Of a DNA stretch of 12,550 nt, positions 6,358 to 12,550 are shown piece after piece (the first letter of the stretch is position 1; every line of letters begins with the position of its first letter). The translations under genes were made by a program, and so were the position numbers. Under the pieces are notes generated by a model. It was not told the DNA's origin. It made no database searches and saw only the letters and a list, made by a program, of their open reading frames with translations. The stretch spans positions 1-12,550 of the forward strand of contig SKOL01000283.1 of NCBI GenBank assembly GCA_007120055.1, given 5' to 3'. The stretch is from Anaerobacillus sp. GTDB lineage: Bacteria > Bacillota > Bacilli > Bacillales_H > Anaerobacillaceae.

Positions 6358-6717
6358 TCAAACATCAACCCATTTTTCTTGTTGCAACCGATTGACTTCT
6401 TCAACGGAAATGTTGCATGCCTCTGCTAACTCTTCTGCAGTAACAGCTTTAGGCATGATTCGTCTTTTTAGAGGTCCGTATTTTTTTTTATTATAAATCC
6501 CCCAAAACGATATCGAACTGAAAATAACTAATAGTGAGATAAACGTTAAAAGGAAGGCAAACATTAAAAATGTATTTTCAGGGGCAACGAAAAATCTACT
6601 GGAAAATGATGGGGTTAATAGCATGAGTAAGAAAATAAACAGCGACCACATCATAAGAGTGAAAAAAAGTTCGACCAATATAACGACGCCTCGTTGCTTT
6701 CCATCGATAACTTTCAT
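6358..6717 (-). CDS. pgaD: PgaD-like subunit of PNAG synthase, 119 aa
   Basis: Small membrane partner of the PNAG glycosyltransferase. Two hydrophobic helices (about residues 12-35 and 48-73) are separated by a short loop and followed by a basic stretch (YNKKKYGPLKRR) and a helical cytosolic tail (AVTAEELAEACNISVEEVNRL). E. coli PgaD is of similar size (about 137 aa) with the same two-helix plan, and there PgaD is needed for PgaC stability and for c-di-GMP activation. The ATG overlaps the stop of the upstream glycosyltransferase gene by 4 bp (ATGA at 6714-6717), so the two are translationally coupled. Sequence similarity in this family is low; the assignment rests on size, topology and position. 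Confidence 0.65.
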   Translation of the reverse strand: MKVIDGKQRGVVILVELFFTLMMWSLFIFLLMLLTPSFSSRFFVAPENTFLMFAFLLTFISLLVIFSSISFWGIYNKKKYGPLKRRIMPKAVTAEELAEACNISVEEVNRLQQEKWVDV

Positions 6718-7934
6718 TTAGGTAACCCCCTATCTGGACTTTGCCATGTGGCATATTGTTTTTTTTGTTTAGAAAGGATTTTAAACGCTTTAGGGATGGC
6801 GGGAAGTAGGACAAGAACATTAATAAACCAGTAAAATAATGGGTACCATGAGGCCCAAATGATATATTTAAAACATAATTTTTCGTATTTCCTATCGATG
6901 ATTAAAGAGATCGTTAATTGAATGAGAGCGATTAATGCGAGATAAGTGCCGTATAAAAGCAAGGCGATATCAAAATCGTGGATGAAAATAAAGCACATGT
7001 ATAAAAGCCAAACGATCGACCATATAACACTTATCACTTGTTCAATATAGACAGGATATAGTCTTCGCTGACGATAATCTTTAAAAATATTAAAATGTCT
7101 AAGTAAAACTTCAACTCCACCTTGTGCCCAGCGGAGACGTTGTCGCCACAGTCCCTTTAATGTTTCTGGGACTAACATCCAACATAGAGCCTTCGGTTCA
7201 TAGCGAACATCCCAAAATCTTCTTTGTAACTTCCATGTTACTCCAATATCATCGGTGATCAAGTCTTTATCCCAAAATCCAACGTCTAGTAAGGCTTTTT
7301 TTCGAAATGCAGCGACAACTCCTGAAACTGTCATGACCTTTCCAACAATCCGCTGCGAACGCTTAATCAAACCGATAATCGAAGAATATTCAATGAATTG
7401 GATTTTTGCGAGGAGCGAACTTCGATTTCGAATTCGGGGATTGCCTGTTACGGCTCCGACCCGTTCGCCGTAGTTAGGAGTAGTGAAGTGAGGGACAATG
7501 TGTTGCAAGGCATCCCGGTCCAATAATGCATCAGCATCTAAAGTGACGATAATTTCACCGCGAGAAGCCAAAACGCCATAGTATAAAGCATTGGCCTTTC
7601 CTTGATTTTGTTTGATGTTGACGACGCGTAATTTTTCATATTTTCGATGGAAAAATAGTAACAAAGCTTCGGTTAAATCACTGCTACCATCATTAATCGC
7701 AATGACCTCATAGTTAGGGTAGTTCAGTACCATTAACTCTTGGAGAGTTTCTTCAATTTGCTCATCTTCTTCATAACAAGGAATTAAAATAGACACAAAA
7801 GGAGCAGGGGAGGTTACTTTTGTGTAAGTCACCGGACCGCGTTCCCTACGAACATAAAAAATTAAACTACCAATTATCCAAAACACGCTCATAAAAAGTG
7901 GATACAAAAATAAGAAAAATCCAACATAGTACAC
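6714..7934 (-). CDS. pgaC: Poly-beta-1,6-N-acetylglucosamine synthase (GT2, PgaC/IcaA type), 406 aa
   Basis: Processive membrane glycosyltransferase that would polymerise UDP-GlcNAc and export the chain across the membrane. An N-terminal helix (residues 4-27) is followed by the GT2 domain with all its motifs: NDGSSD (81-86), the TLDAD acceptor Asp motif (131-135), SGVVAAFRK (204-212), TDDIGVTW (227-234) and QRLRW (265-269), then C-terminal helices (~301-318, ~323-346, ~361-384). The spacing and length fit PgaC/IcaA/HmsR better than cellulose synthase. The start is GTG at 7934-7932, with AAAGGGGGTGG 8 nt upstream on the minus strand. pgaD follows with a 4-bp overlap. No pgaA/pgaB-type export or deacetylase gene is joined to this operon, as expected for a cell with no outer membrane; a CE4 deacetylase lies 2.6 kb away. 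Another beta-linked hexosamine product cannot be excluded. Confidence 0.87.
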   Translation of the reverse strand: MYYVGFFLFLYPLFMSVFWIIGSLIFYVRRERGPVTYTKVTSPAPFVSILIPCYEEDEQIEETLQELMVLNYPNYEVIAINDGSSDLTEALLLFFHRKYEKLRVVNIKQNQGKANALYYGVLASRGEIIVTLDADALLDRDALQHIVPHFTTPNYGERVGAVTGNPRIRNRSSLLAKIQFIEYSSIIGLIKRSQRIVGKVMTVSGVVAAFRKKALLDVGFWDKDLITDDIGVTWKLQRRFWDVRYEPKALCWMLVPETLKGLWRQRLRWAQGGVEVLLRHFNIFKDYRQRRLYPVYIEQVISVIWSIVWLLYMCFIFIHDFDIALLLYGTYLALIALIQLTISLIIDRKYEKLCFKYIIWASWYPLFYWFINVLVLLPAIPKAFKILSKQKKQYATWQSPDRGLPK

Positions 7935-7974
7935 CCTAGCCCACCCCCTTTGTTTGATTGGTGTTTGTTTATGT

Positions 7975-8041
7975 TGGTGCCAGGCACTTAACTTATTAAC
8001 TTATTGGCATTGGTGCCAGGCACTTAACTTATTAACTTATT
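7975..8041 (+). repeat. Tandem pair of the dispersed repeat in the pgaC/cyclase intergenic region
   Basis: Two identical 31-bp copies (7975-8005 and 8011-8041), each beginning TGGTGCCAGGCACTTAACTT with two tail units, lie 36 bp apart start to start, separated by GGCAT. They sit 40 bp upstream of the pgaC start codon, between that gene's ribosome binding site and any promoter further right, and far upstream of the cyclase. Confidence 0.9.
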
Positions 8042-8376
8042 ACTAATATATTTTTGTGCTTCTCTTTTAGACGTTTAAAAGAGGGATTATGAACCGGTAA
8101 AAAGGTCCTGTGTAGTCACGCGCGTGCTCGTCCAGAAAAAATCCTGTTTCACGGGATGTGTTATATCATCAAGTCATGAAGGTAATTCCCTATCATTAAA
8201 GGCAGTCTCGGTGTTATAACGCCCCCAATCGAATGTTGCATTAACGTTAAAATCAATTCATCAATTTATGCTCGATTTAATAAATATATTAATACTTAAG
8301 TGAATTTCTTCATTGCGGTAGGTCGAAAGTGTTGTGTGGGAAGACGAGGTTCATAGAATAAAAGTTTTATTTTAAA
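8042..8376. other. Intergenic region with inverted repeats, divergent pgaC / cyclase
   Basis: No gene is seen. Inverted repeats present: CTCTTTTA-6 nt-TAAAAGAG (8062-8083, perfect 8-bp arms, no T-run), CACGCGCGTG (8117-8126), GTTATAAC (8213-8220) and TTAACGTTAA (8241-8250). Any could be an operator for the divergent genes. I looked on both strands for a c-di-GMP-I (GEMM) riboswitch core and did not find one. Confidence 0.4.
8332..8359 (+). promoter_or_regulatory. Candidate promoter of the diguanylate cyclase gene
   Basis: TTGTGT (8332-8337), 16 nt, TAGAAT (8354-8359). The -10 is good and the -35 poor. Transcription would start near 8366, about 77 nt before the preferred ATG. Confidence 0.35.
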
Positions 8377-8442
8377 GTGGACGCTAAATTTTTAAACGAT
8401 GATCTTCCTATGAGGGCAGAAGAAGTAATGTGGAGGGATTAT

Positions 8443-10365
8443 ATGTGTCATAAAAAATTATATAGATATATTTCTTTGTCACTACTGCTAATGGTGTTTT
8501 TTATTGCGGGTTGCTCGCAAAGTTTTTCGATGGATCAAAAGGCTGAAGAAGGGACTTTCGACCTCACTCAATTAGCAATTGAGGATAGTCTTGTAAGGTT
8601 AGATGGAAAATGGGAGTTTTACCACGAACAACTGTTAGAGCCACAAAGCTTCAAACAAGGTGAGGCACAGAAAAGTGGATATATAGATGTACCTAGTTCA
8701 TGGAATCGCTACATCATTAACGGTCAAGAAGTGTCAGGTGACAATTATGCTACTTACCGCTTACTTTTTCATACCGAAAAAAATCAGCGACTCGGTTTAA
8801 AACTACCTAGAATTTTTACATCCTATAAGCTTTGGGTCAATGGTGAACTGATGGCCACTGCAGGAGAGGTTGGTACAAGTAGAGAAACAATGACACCACA
8901 ATATCACCCGCAGATTGCACTTTTTGAATCGCAAGAAGGTGGCAATGAAATTGTCATTCAAGTTGCTAACTTTTACCATCGTAGTGGAGGGATTTTAGAA
9001 AGTTTAGTACTAGGAAAGGAAAAAGAAATTATCGCACTCTCTTATAAAAACATCGCTTACGATTTTCTTTTATTCGGTAGTTTAATCATTATTGGAATAT
9101 ATCATCTTGTGTTGTATATCTTTCGGAAAAAGAACAAGCCACCGCTTTATTTTGGTTTGTTCTGCTTAATTGTCGGTGTAAGAACTTTGTTTGTCGGAGA
9201 AAGTTTCTTTTATTATGTATTTCCGGGGTTAAGTTGGGAAGTGGCTCATAAAATTCAGACGCTGTCTTTTTATTTTGGTGTTCCACTTATTTTAATGTAT
9301 TTTCGATCAGTTTTCCCGAAGGCTTTTCAAGTTAAAGTGGTCAGATGTGTTCAAGTCGTTGCATTTATTTTTGCTAGTCTAGTTCTCTTCACTCCTGCAA
9401 AGATTTTTACCGCCTTTAATCCACTGTATCAAATCTTTACCATCTTCGTTATGGGCTATGTCATGTATACCTTTATTAAGCTATTTTTTCAAAAGCAAAA
9501 CGGGGTCGGCTTAATTGTTACAGGTGGCCTTGCATTAATTTTAACTAGCCTTCATGACATAGTGTATTTAAGTGTTTGGATGAATGATCAAGCTTCCACT
9601 TTTTTAAGGGAAATATTTAGAACGGGCAACCTTTCTTCTGCAGGTCAGTTAATTTTTGCTCTTGCCAATGCTTTTGTGTTGGCGAGAAAATTCTCTAATG
9701 CTCACGAGCAAGAGGAAGTGATGACAGCAAAACTAAAAGAAATGAATAGCAATCTCGACCAACTCGTGAACGAGCGAACCGCGGATTTAATGAAGTCTAA
9801 TGAAAAAATAGAATGTCAGAAACTTGAGTTGGAAAAAGCGAATCAAGCTCTACGCCTGCTTTCTTTGAAAGACCCATTAACCGATTTATGGAACAAACGA
9901 TATTACGAAGACACGATTGAGATGGAATGGAAACGTTGCTTAAGAGACAAGAGCCCAATTTCTTTAATGGTGATCGATATTGATTATTTTAAAAGTTATA
10001 ATGATTTTTACGGTCATCGGGCAGGAGATGAATGTCTCGTCAAAGTTGCGACGGGCATTAGGGGGCATTTTCAACGCGCAAGTGACTCGGTCGTTCGATA
10101 TGGAGGTGAAGAATTTGTCGTCATTATGCCCGGAGTGGGTAATGACGGGGCGCTTATTATGGCTCGTTCACTTCGAAAAACGATCGAAGGTTTAAATGTC
10201 CTTCACCAACGCTCATCTGTATGCGGGGTGGTGACGGTGAGTATTGGGGTCACGTCAGCCACACCTGATGTGAACTCTTCTCCAAAAGACTTATTTCTCA
10301 CCGCAGATAAAGCGTTATATGAAGCTAAAGAGATGGGGAGAAACTGTGTGGTGCCAGGCACTTAA
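8443..10365 (+). CDS. Membrane diguanylate cyclase (7TMR-DISM sensor + GGEEF), 640 aa
   Basis: Makes c-di-GMP from two GTP in response to an outside signal. The start is set at ATG 8443 because GGAGGG (8432-8437) lies just before it and the next residues form a signal sequence (MCHKKLYRYISLSLLLMVFF) ending in a lipobox-like FIAGC; the frame is open back to a GTG at 8377 with no binding site (+22 codons). Counting from 8443: residues ~35-190, a jelly-roll 7TMR-DISM extracellular domain (LDGKWEFY; WVNGELMATAGEVG); ~205-418, seven membrane helices; ~425-475, coiled coil; ~477-640, GGDEF domain (DPLTDLWNKR, DIDYFKSYND, signature GGEEF at 554-558, i.e. 10102-10116). An RxxD inhibitory site (RASD) lies five residues before the signature, so feedback inhibition by product is expected. 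The gene ends at GRNCV and then VPGT-stop supplied by a dispersed repeat. It is divergent from pgaC, whose E. coli counterpart is activated by c-di-GMP. Confidence 0.9.
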   Translation: MCHKKLYRYISLSLLLMVFFIAGCSQSFSMDQKAEEGTFDLTQLAIEDSLVRLDGKWEFYHEQLLEPQSFKQGEAQKSGYIDVPSSWNRYIINGQEVSGDNYATYRLLFHTEKNQRLGLKLPRIFTSYKLWVNGELMATAGEVGTSRETMTPQYHPQIALFESQEGGNEIVIQVANFYHRSGGILESLVLGKEKEIIALSYKNIAYDFLLFGSLIIIGIYHLVLYIFRKKNKPPLYFGLFCLIVGVRTLFVGESFFYYVFPGLSWEVAHKIQTLSFYFGVPLILMYFRSVFPKAFQVKVVRCVQVVAFIFASLVLFTPAKIFTAFNPLYQIFTIFVMGYVMYTFIKLFFQKQNGVGLIVTGGLALILTSLHDIVYLSVWMNDQASTFLREIFRTGNLSSAGQLIFALANAFVLARKFSNAHEQEEVMTAKLKEMNSNLDQLVNERTADLMKSNEKIECQKLELEKANQALRLLSLKDPLTDLWNKRYYEDTIEMEWKRCLRDKSPISLMVIDIDYFKSYNDFYGHRAGDECLVKVATGIRGHFQRASDSVVRYGGEEFVVIMPGVGNDGALIMARSLRKTIEGLNVLHQRSSVCGVVTVSIGVTSATPDVNSSPKDLFLTADKALYEAKEMGRNCVVPGT

Positions 10366-10381
10366 CTTATTAACTTATTAA
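10349..10381 (+). repeat. Dispersed repeat copy forming the 3' end of the cyclase gene
   Basis: TGGTGCCAGGCACTTAACTT starts at 10349 inside the cyclase frame. GTG CCA GGC ACT TAA (10351-10365) gives the last four residues and stop, in the same frame as at flagellin 1. About two and a half tail units follow. Confidence 0.9.
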
Positions 10382-10420
10382 CATTGTGGAAGCAAGACAA
10401 GTGCAGTGCTTTGTACAAGA

Positions 10421-10456
10421 AGCAAAAGAACCATCCCCCAGCGTCCCCCCTGTCTC
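10421..10456 (+). repeat. Possible second C-rich dispersed repeat
   Basis: AGCAAAAGAACCATCCCC followed by a further C-run. It resembles 205-231 and stands out from the AT-rich surroundings. It lies between the cyclase and its terminator. Confidence 0.25.
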
Positions 10457-10466
10457 ACCCCGATCC

Positions 10467-10492
10467 CAACGAGCTTAGTTCGTTGCTTTTTT
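10467..10492 (+). terminator. Rho-independent terminator after the cyclase gene
   Basis: CAACGA (10467-10472) pairs perfectly with TCGTTG (10480-10485) around a 7-nt loop and is followed by C and six T. It separates the cyclase from the deacetylase, which therefore needs its own promoter; none is convincing in 10493-10542. Confidence 0.75.
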
Positions 10493-10554
10493 AAATTTGT
10501 GAGGAATATCTTGGAAACCCCCTAAATAAAATTAGGATGAACGGAGGGGGTAAA

Positions 10555-11469
10555 ATGAAGTATGTGGCGCCAATCATTATTTTGATAGGTTTTTTTACAC
10601 TTCTTTTTGTTAAAGCCGCGGAAGTGTATGAAATTGAAAAACAAAGAGCAATGACTGAAAAAGTAGTGATTGATTTAAAAACAAAACAACAGGAAAAAAA
10701 GGAATTAAACCACGATCTATCTTTAAAAGCATTGTTCATAAATGAGGTTGAAGAAGAGCCAAAAGAAGACGAGCCGCAGGAAAGAAAATCTTTTACGTCT
10801 GGCCCGATTTTTTACGGAAATGTCTCAAATAGACAAGTAGCCTATTTGACATTTGACGACGGACCTTCGAAAAATACGGAACAGATTTTAAATATATTAA
10901 AAGAATACGAGATTCCTGCTACCTTTTTTGTGAATGGAAATCAAACTGAGTTTGGGAAGAAGATGTATCAACGAATTGTAAATGAAGGGCACTCGATAGG
11001 TAATCATACATATAGTCACAATTACGCATCGATATACCAATCCATAGACCACTTTTTAGAAGATTTTCTGAAAATGGAGCAATTGTTAATAGAGACGGTA
11101 GGTTTTGCCCCGAACATTATCCGCTACCCTGGTGGTTCAAACAATACGGTCAGTCATAGATACGGAGGGAGTACCATCATGGATGAGATCATTTTTGAAA
11201 TGGAGCAGCTTGGATATCTTCATTCAGATTGGAACATCGACTCCTTAGATTCGACCAAAGTAAGACAATCAAAAAGTGTGATTATAGATTCTGTATTAAA
11301 TGGGGCGAAAGGAAAGGATGAACTTATTATTCTTTTACACGACGGTCAAGCGAAGACTACCACGGTCGAAGCCTTACCACACATCATTGAGGGATTAAAA
11401 GAAATGGGCTATCATTTTGAACGAATGACCGAAGAAACATTCTATATTCAATTCAACCATGCGCGCTAA
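10555..11469 (+). CDS. Membrane-anchored polysaccharide deacetylase (CE4/NodB), 304 aa
   Basis: Metal-dependent removal of N-acetyl groups from GlcNAc-containing glycans outside the membrane. The start is ATG 10555, with GGAGGGGG at 10543-10550; an earlier in-frame ATG at 10537 has no binding site. An N-terminal helix (residues 2-20) is followed by a charged, probably coiled linker (~22-85) and the NodB domain (~92-300). All five CE4 motifs are present (numbered from 10555): TFDDG (99-103), HTYSH (151-155, metal-binding His), RYPGG (190-194), DWNIDS (225-230) and LLHD (260-263). So the enzyme should be active. Substrate: the family includes peptidoglycan deacetylases and PNAG deacetylases (IcaB/PgaB). 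Its closeness to pgaCD makes PNAG attractive, but the anchor and linker also fit Bacillus peptidoglycan deacetylases. It is separated from the cyclase by a terminator. Confidence 0.9.
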   Translation: MKYVAPIIILIGFFTLLFVKAAEVYEIEKQRAMTEKVVIDLKTKQQEKKELNHDLSLKALFINEVEEEPKEDEPQERKSFTSGPIFYGNVSNRQVAYLTFDDGPSKNTEQILNILKEYEIPATFFVNGNQTEFGKKMYQRIVNEGHSIGNHTYSHNYASIYQSIDHFLEDFLKMEQLLIETVGFAPNIIRYPGGSNNTVSHRYGGSTIMDEIIFEMEQLGYLHSDWNIDSLDSTKVRQSKSVIIDSVLNGAKGKDELIILLHDGQAKTTTVEALPHIIEGLKEMGYHFERMTEETFYIQFNHAR

Positions 11470-11473
11470 TATA

Positions 11474-11514
11474 AAAAAGCCGAGTTTTTATAGACTGAAA
11501 AAACTTGGCTTTTT
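11474..11514. terminator. Terminator between convergent deacetylase and zinc-ribbon genes
   Basis: A-rich arm plus AAGCCGAGTTTTT and its complement AAAAACTTGGCTTTTT form a long stem with one G-T mismatch around a loop of about 8 nt (ATAGACTG). T-runs flank it on both strands, so it can act in both directions. It starts a few bases after the deacetylase stop. Confidence 0.85.
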
Positions 11515-11590
11515 CTACAGACATAGGGCGCGATGCTATACCCGTTTAGTATTTTAAGAAGGATTGTTTCCCAACCAAGTTATGGGCAAT

Positions 11591-11770
11591 TTATTTTAAC
11601 TCCTCTGCTAATTTCTTCAAATAACTTGGTATTTTATTTTCAGTCTGACATTGATTGCAATAAATAAAATCTACTGCATGATTGGAAAAATATTGGTGCA
11701 ATACATGAGTTGTTACTTCAGAAGGACGACCACAACTTGTGCAAAACCATAGGTATTTGTAATTTAACAT
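11591..11770 (-). CDS. Small zinc-ribbon-like protein, 59 aa
   Basis: Product begins MLNYKYLWFCTSCGRPSEV. Two CxxC pairs (CTSC at residues 10-13, CNQC at ~38-41) are about 25 residues apart, the spacing of a four-Cys zinc ribbon, followed by a short helical tail (SYLKKLAEELK). There is no membrane segment from this start. The start at 11770 is preferred over an upstream in-frame ATG at 11818 because GGAGG lies 7 nt before it; the longer form would add 16 hydrophobic residues without a good binding site. The partner and role are unknown, and the four Cys could instead carry a redox or structural function. It stands alone, convergent with the deacetylase. Confidence 0.72.
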   Translation of the reverse strand: MLNYKYLWFCTSCGRPSEVTTHVLHQYFSNHAVDFIYCNQCQTENKIPSYLKKLAEELK

Positions 11771-11884
11771 CCAACCACCTCCAATAAGTACTAGAATATA
11801 TATGAGAGTGTGAAACAAATTATGCGTGGAATACGGTGTTTGTAACTACATATATACCCCCTTTATTTGATAGATAAACAGAAA

Positions 11885-11926
11885 GTTAATAAGTTAATAA
11901 GTTAATAAGTTAAGTGCCAGGCACCA
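11885..11926 (-). repeat. Dispersed repeat copy with an expanded tail, after the VanZ gene
   Basis: Minus orientation. Three full GTTAATAA units (11885, 11893, 11901) plus GTTAA precede the core GTGCCAGGCAC (11914-11924), one unit more than the usual copies. Relative to the other copies the central base of the palindrome is inverted when read in repeat orientation (T, not A). It begins 17 bp beyond the VanZ-gene stop, on the same strand. Confidence 0.88.
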
Positions 11927-11943
11927 CCAAAGCGAAGCACTAC

Positions 11944-12462
11944 TCAAGCTGTTTTTTTATGTTCACCTTTTCTTCTAAAAAATAAGAGCGTGATCACTGT
12001 TTGTACTAGCTTTATCACGTAACATACCACGACGAGTCCAAAAACAAACACAAAGCTACCAGCTGTATTAATATAAACGTCAAGAATTCTACCACTTCGA
12101 TCAATTAAAAAGTGTTGGTGAATTTCATCGATAAGACCAACCAATGACGATGAGCTAAAAGCAAGTGCACCTCTTAACCAGAAACGCTCGATAGGAATTA
12201 AAAAAAATAGGAACGCTGCTAGAATGCCATACGCAAAGAAATGGCCGATTTTTCGTGTTGATAAGTAAGGGGGCTCTTCGCTAATTGAATAAAAGTGATA
12301 AAAGGAGCTGCTTCGATCAAGGAAAAATAAAAACGAAGTATCCTCTTTATATAACGACCGAATTGAAGGTTCATGCACTCCTGTATTCATCATTTCAAAC
12401 GATGTACTCATTGCGATAATCCCGATGGAGATAATCACCGTTAAAAAAATAAAGTACTTCAT
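11944..12462 (-). CDS. VanZ-family membrane protein, 172 aa
   Basis: Polytopic membrane protein of the VanZ family. Visible family marks are KIGHFFAYG (residues 71-79) at the start of a helix, and the signature from DEIHQHF (112-118) through DRSGRILDVYINTAG (121-135). Hydrophobic segments lie at about 2-18, 74-90, 98-112 and 130-160, and the C-terminus is basic (FFRRKGEHKK). The start is ATG 12462-12460 with a consensus AAGGAGG (12468-12474). VanZ itself gives low-level teicoplanin resistance; most homologues, this one included, have no known function, and there is no vanA-type cluster here. The loop at residues 28-65 is longer and more polar than the rest. A dispersed repeat follows the stop, and another begins upstream at the window edge. 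Confidence 0.88.
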   Translation of the reverse strand: MKYFIFLTVIISIGIIAMSTSFEMMNTGVHEPSIRSLYKEDTSFLFFLDRSSSFYHFYSISEEPPYLSTRKIGHFFAYGILAAFLFFLIPIERFWLRGALAFSSSSLVGLIDEIHQHFLIDRSGRILDVYINTAGSFVFVFGLVVVCYVIKLVQTVITLLFFRRKGEHKKTA

Positions 12463-12536
12463 AATAACCTCCTTATCTATAATTCTAGCTTCGACAAAGA
12501 GGGTGTTTTTTATACCGGGGAGTGGTGCTTGCGAAA

Positions 12537-12550
12537 AGTTAATAAGTTAA
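12537..12550 (-). repeat. Partial dispersed repeat at the window edge
   Basis: AGTTAATAAGTTAA is the tail of a minus-orientation copy; the core would lie just outside the window. Confidence 0.6.

Noticed and set aside
6596..6820. 74-codon minus-strand frame spanning the pgaC/pgaD junction
   Set aside because: It overlaps two well-supported coupled genes in another frame and lacks a family match.
7975..8041. Two identical 31-bp repeats resembling the start of a CRISPR array
   Set aside because: The separation is only 5 bp, there are no spacers, and the same repeat occurs singly across the window.
8042..8442. c-di-GMP riboswitch upstream of pgaC or the cyclase
   Set aside because: The conserved GEMM core and paired stems could not be found on either strand by eye.
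8377..8442. GTG at 8377 as the start of the cyclase (662 aa)
   Set aside because: No ribosome binding site precedes it; ATG 8443 has GGAGGG and starts directly at a signal sequence.
10491..10739. 82-codon minus-strand frame over the start of the deacetylase
   Set aside because: It is antisense to the deacetylase leader and N-terminus and covers the terminator region; the deacetylase has full motifs and a good binding site.

Overview
The window is AT-rich DNA from a low-GC Gram-positive, endospore-former-like bacterium, most likely a member of the Bacillaceae. The basis is strong AGGAGG-type ribosome binding sites, TTG/GTG starts, a SigD-type flagellin promoter, a tRNA-Glu with encoded CCA, and Bacillus-like flagellin, PgaCD, CE4 deacetylase and VanZ-family proteins. 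No taxon below family can be supported from the sequence alone.

Layout. 1-800: a leftward tRNA-Glu(UUC), a possible 42-residue small gene on the minus strand, copies of a dispersed repeat (including one inverted pair) and a good SigA promoter. 796-1296: a small membrane-anchored protein of unknown function. 1556-6319: two rightward flagellin genes in tandem, each with ordinary D0/D1 ends around a very large and different central domain. The first (899 aa) carries an Asp-box beta-propeller of about eight 39-residue repeats, itself interrupted by a roughly 270-residue beta-helix-like module. The second (647 aa) carries an unrecognised domain of about 345 residues and has a clear SigD promoter. 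6358-7934 (minus): pgaC-pgaD, the inner-membrane synthase pair for poly-beta-1,6-N-acetylglucosamine (PNAG), overlapping by 4 bp. 8443-10365 (plus, divergent from pgaC): a membrane diguanylate cyclase with an extracytoplasmic sensor, seven membrane helices and a GGEEF domain with an intact I-site. 10555-11469: a membrane-anchored CE4 polysaccharide deacetylase. 11591-11770 (minus): a 59-residue zinc-ribbon-like protein. 11944-12462 (minus): a VanZ-family membrane protein.

As a group the genes point to the motile/sessile surface programme. Flagellins with large exposed domains sit next to PNAG synthesis, a cyclase making c-di-GMP (the known activator of PgaCD in E. coli), and a deacetylase that could act on PNAG or peptidoglycan. 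That link is inference from gene content and order.

The most distinctive non-coding signal is a dispersed repeat, core GTGCCAGGCAC plus an 8-bp tail unit TTAACTTA. It occurs eight times in the window, with a ninth piece at the right edge. Two copies supply the last codons and the stop of a protein gene (flagellin 1 and the diguanylate cyclase), so that both end in ...VPGT. Others form an inverted pair, a tandem pair in the pgaC/cyclase intergenic region, and a copy just after the VanZ gene.
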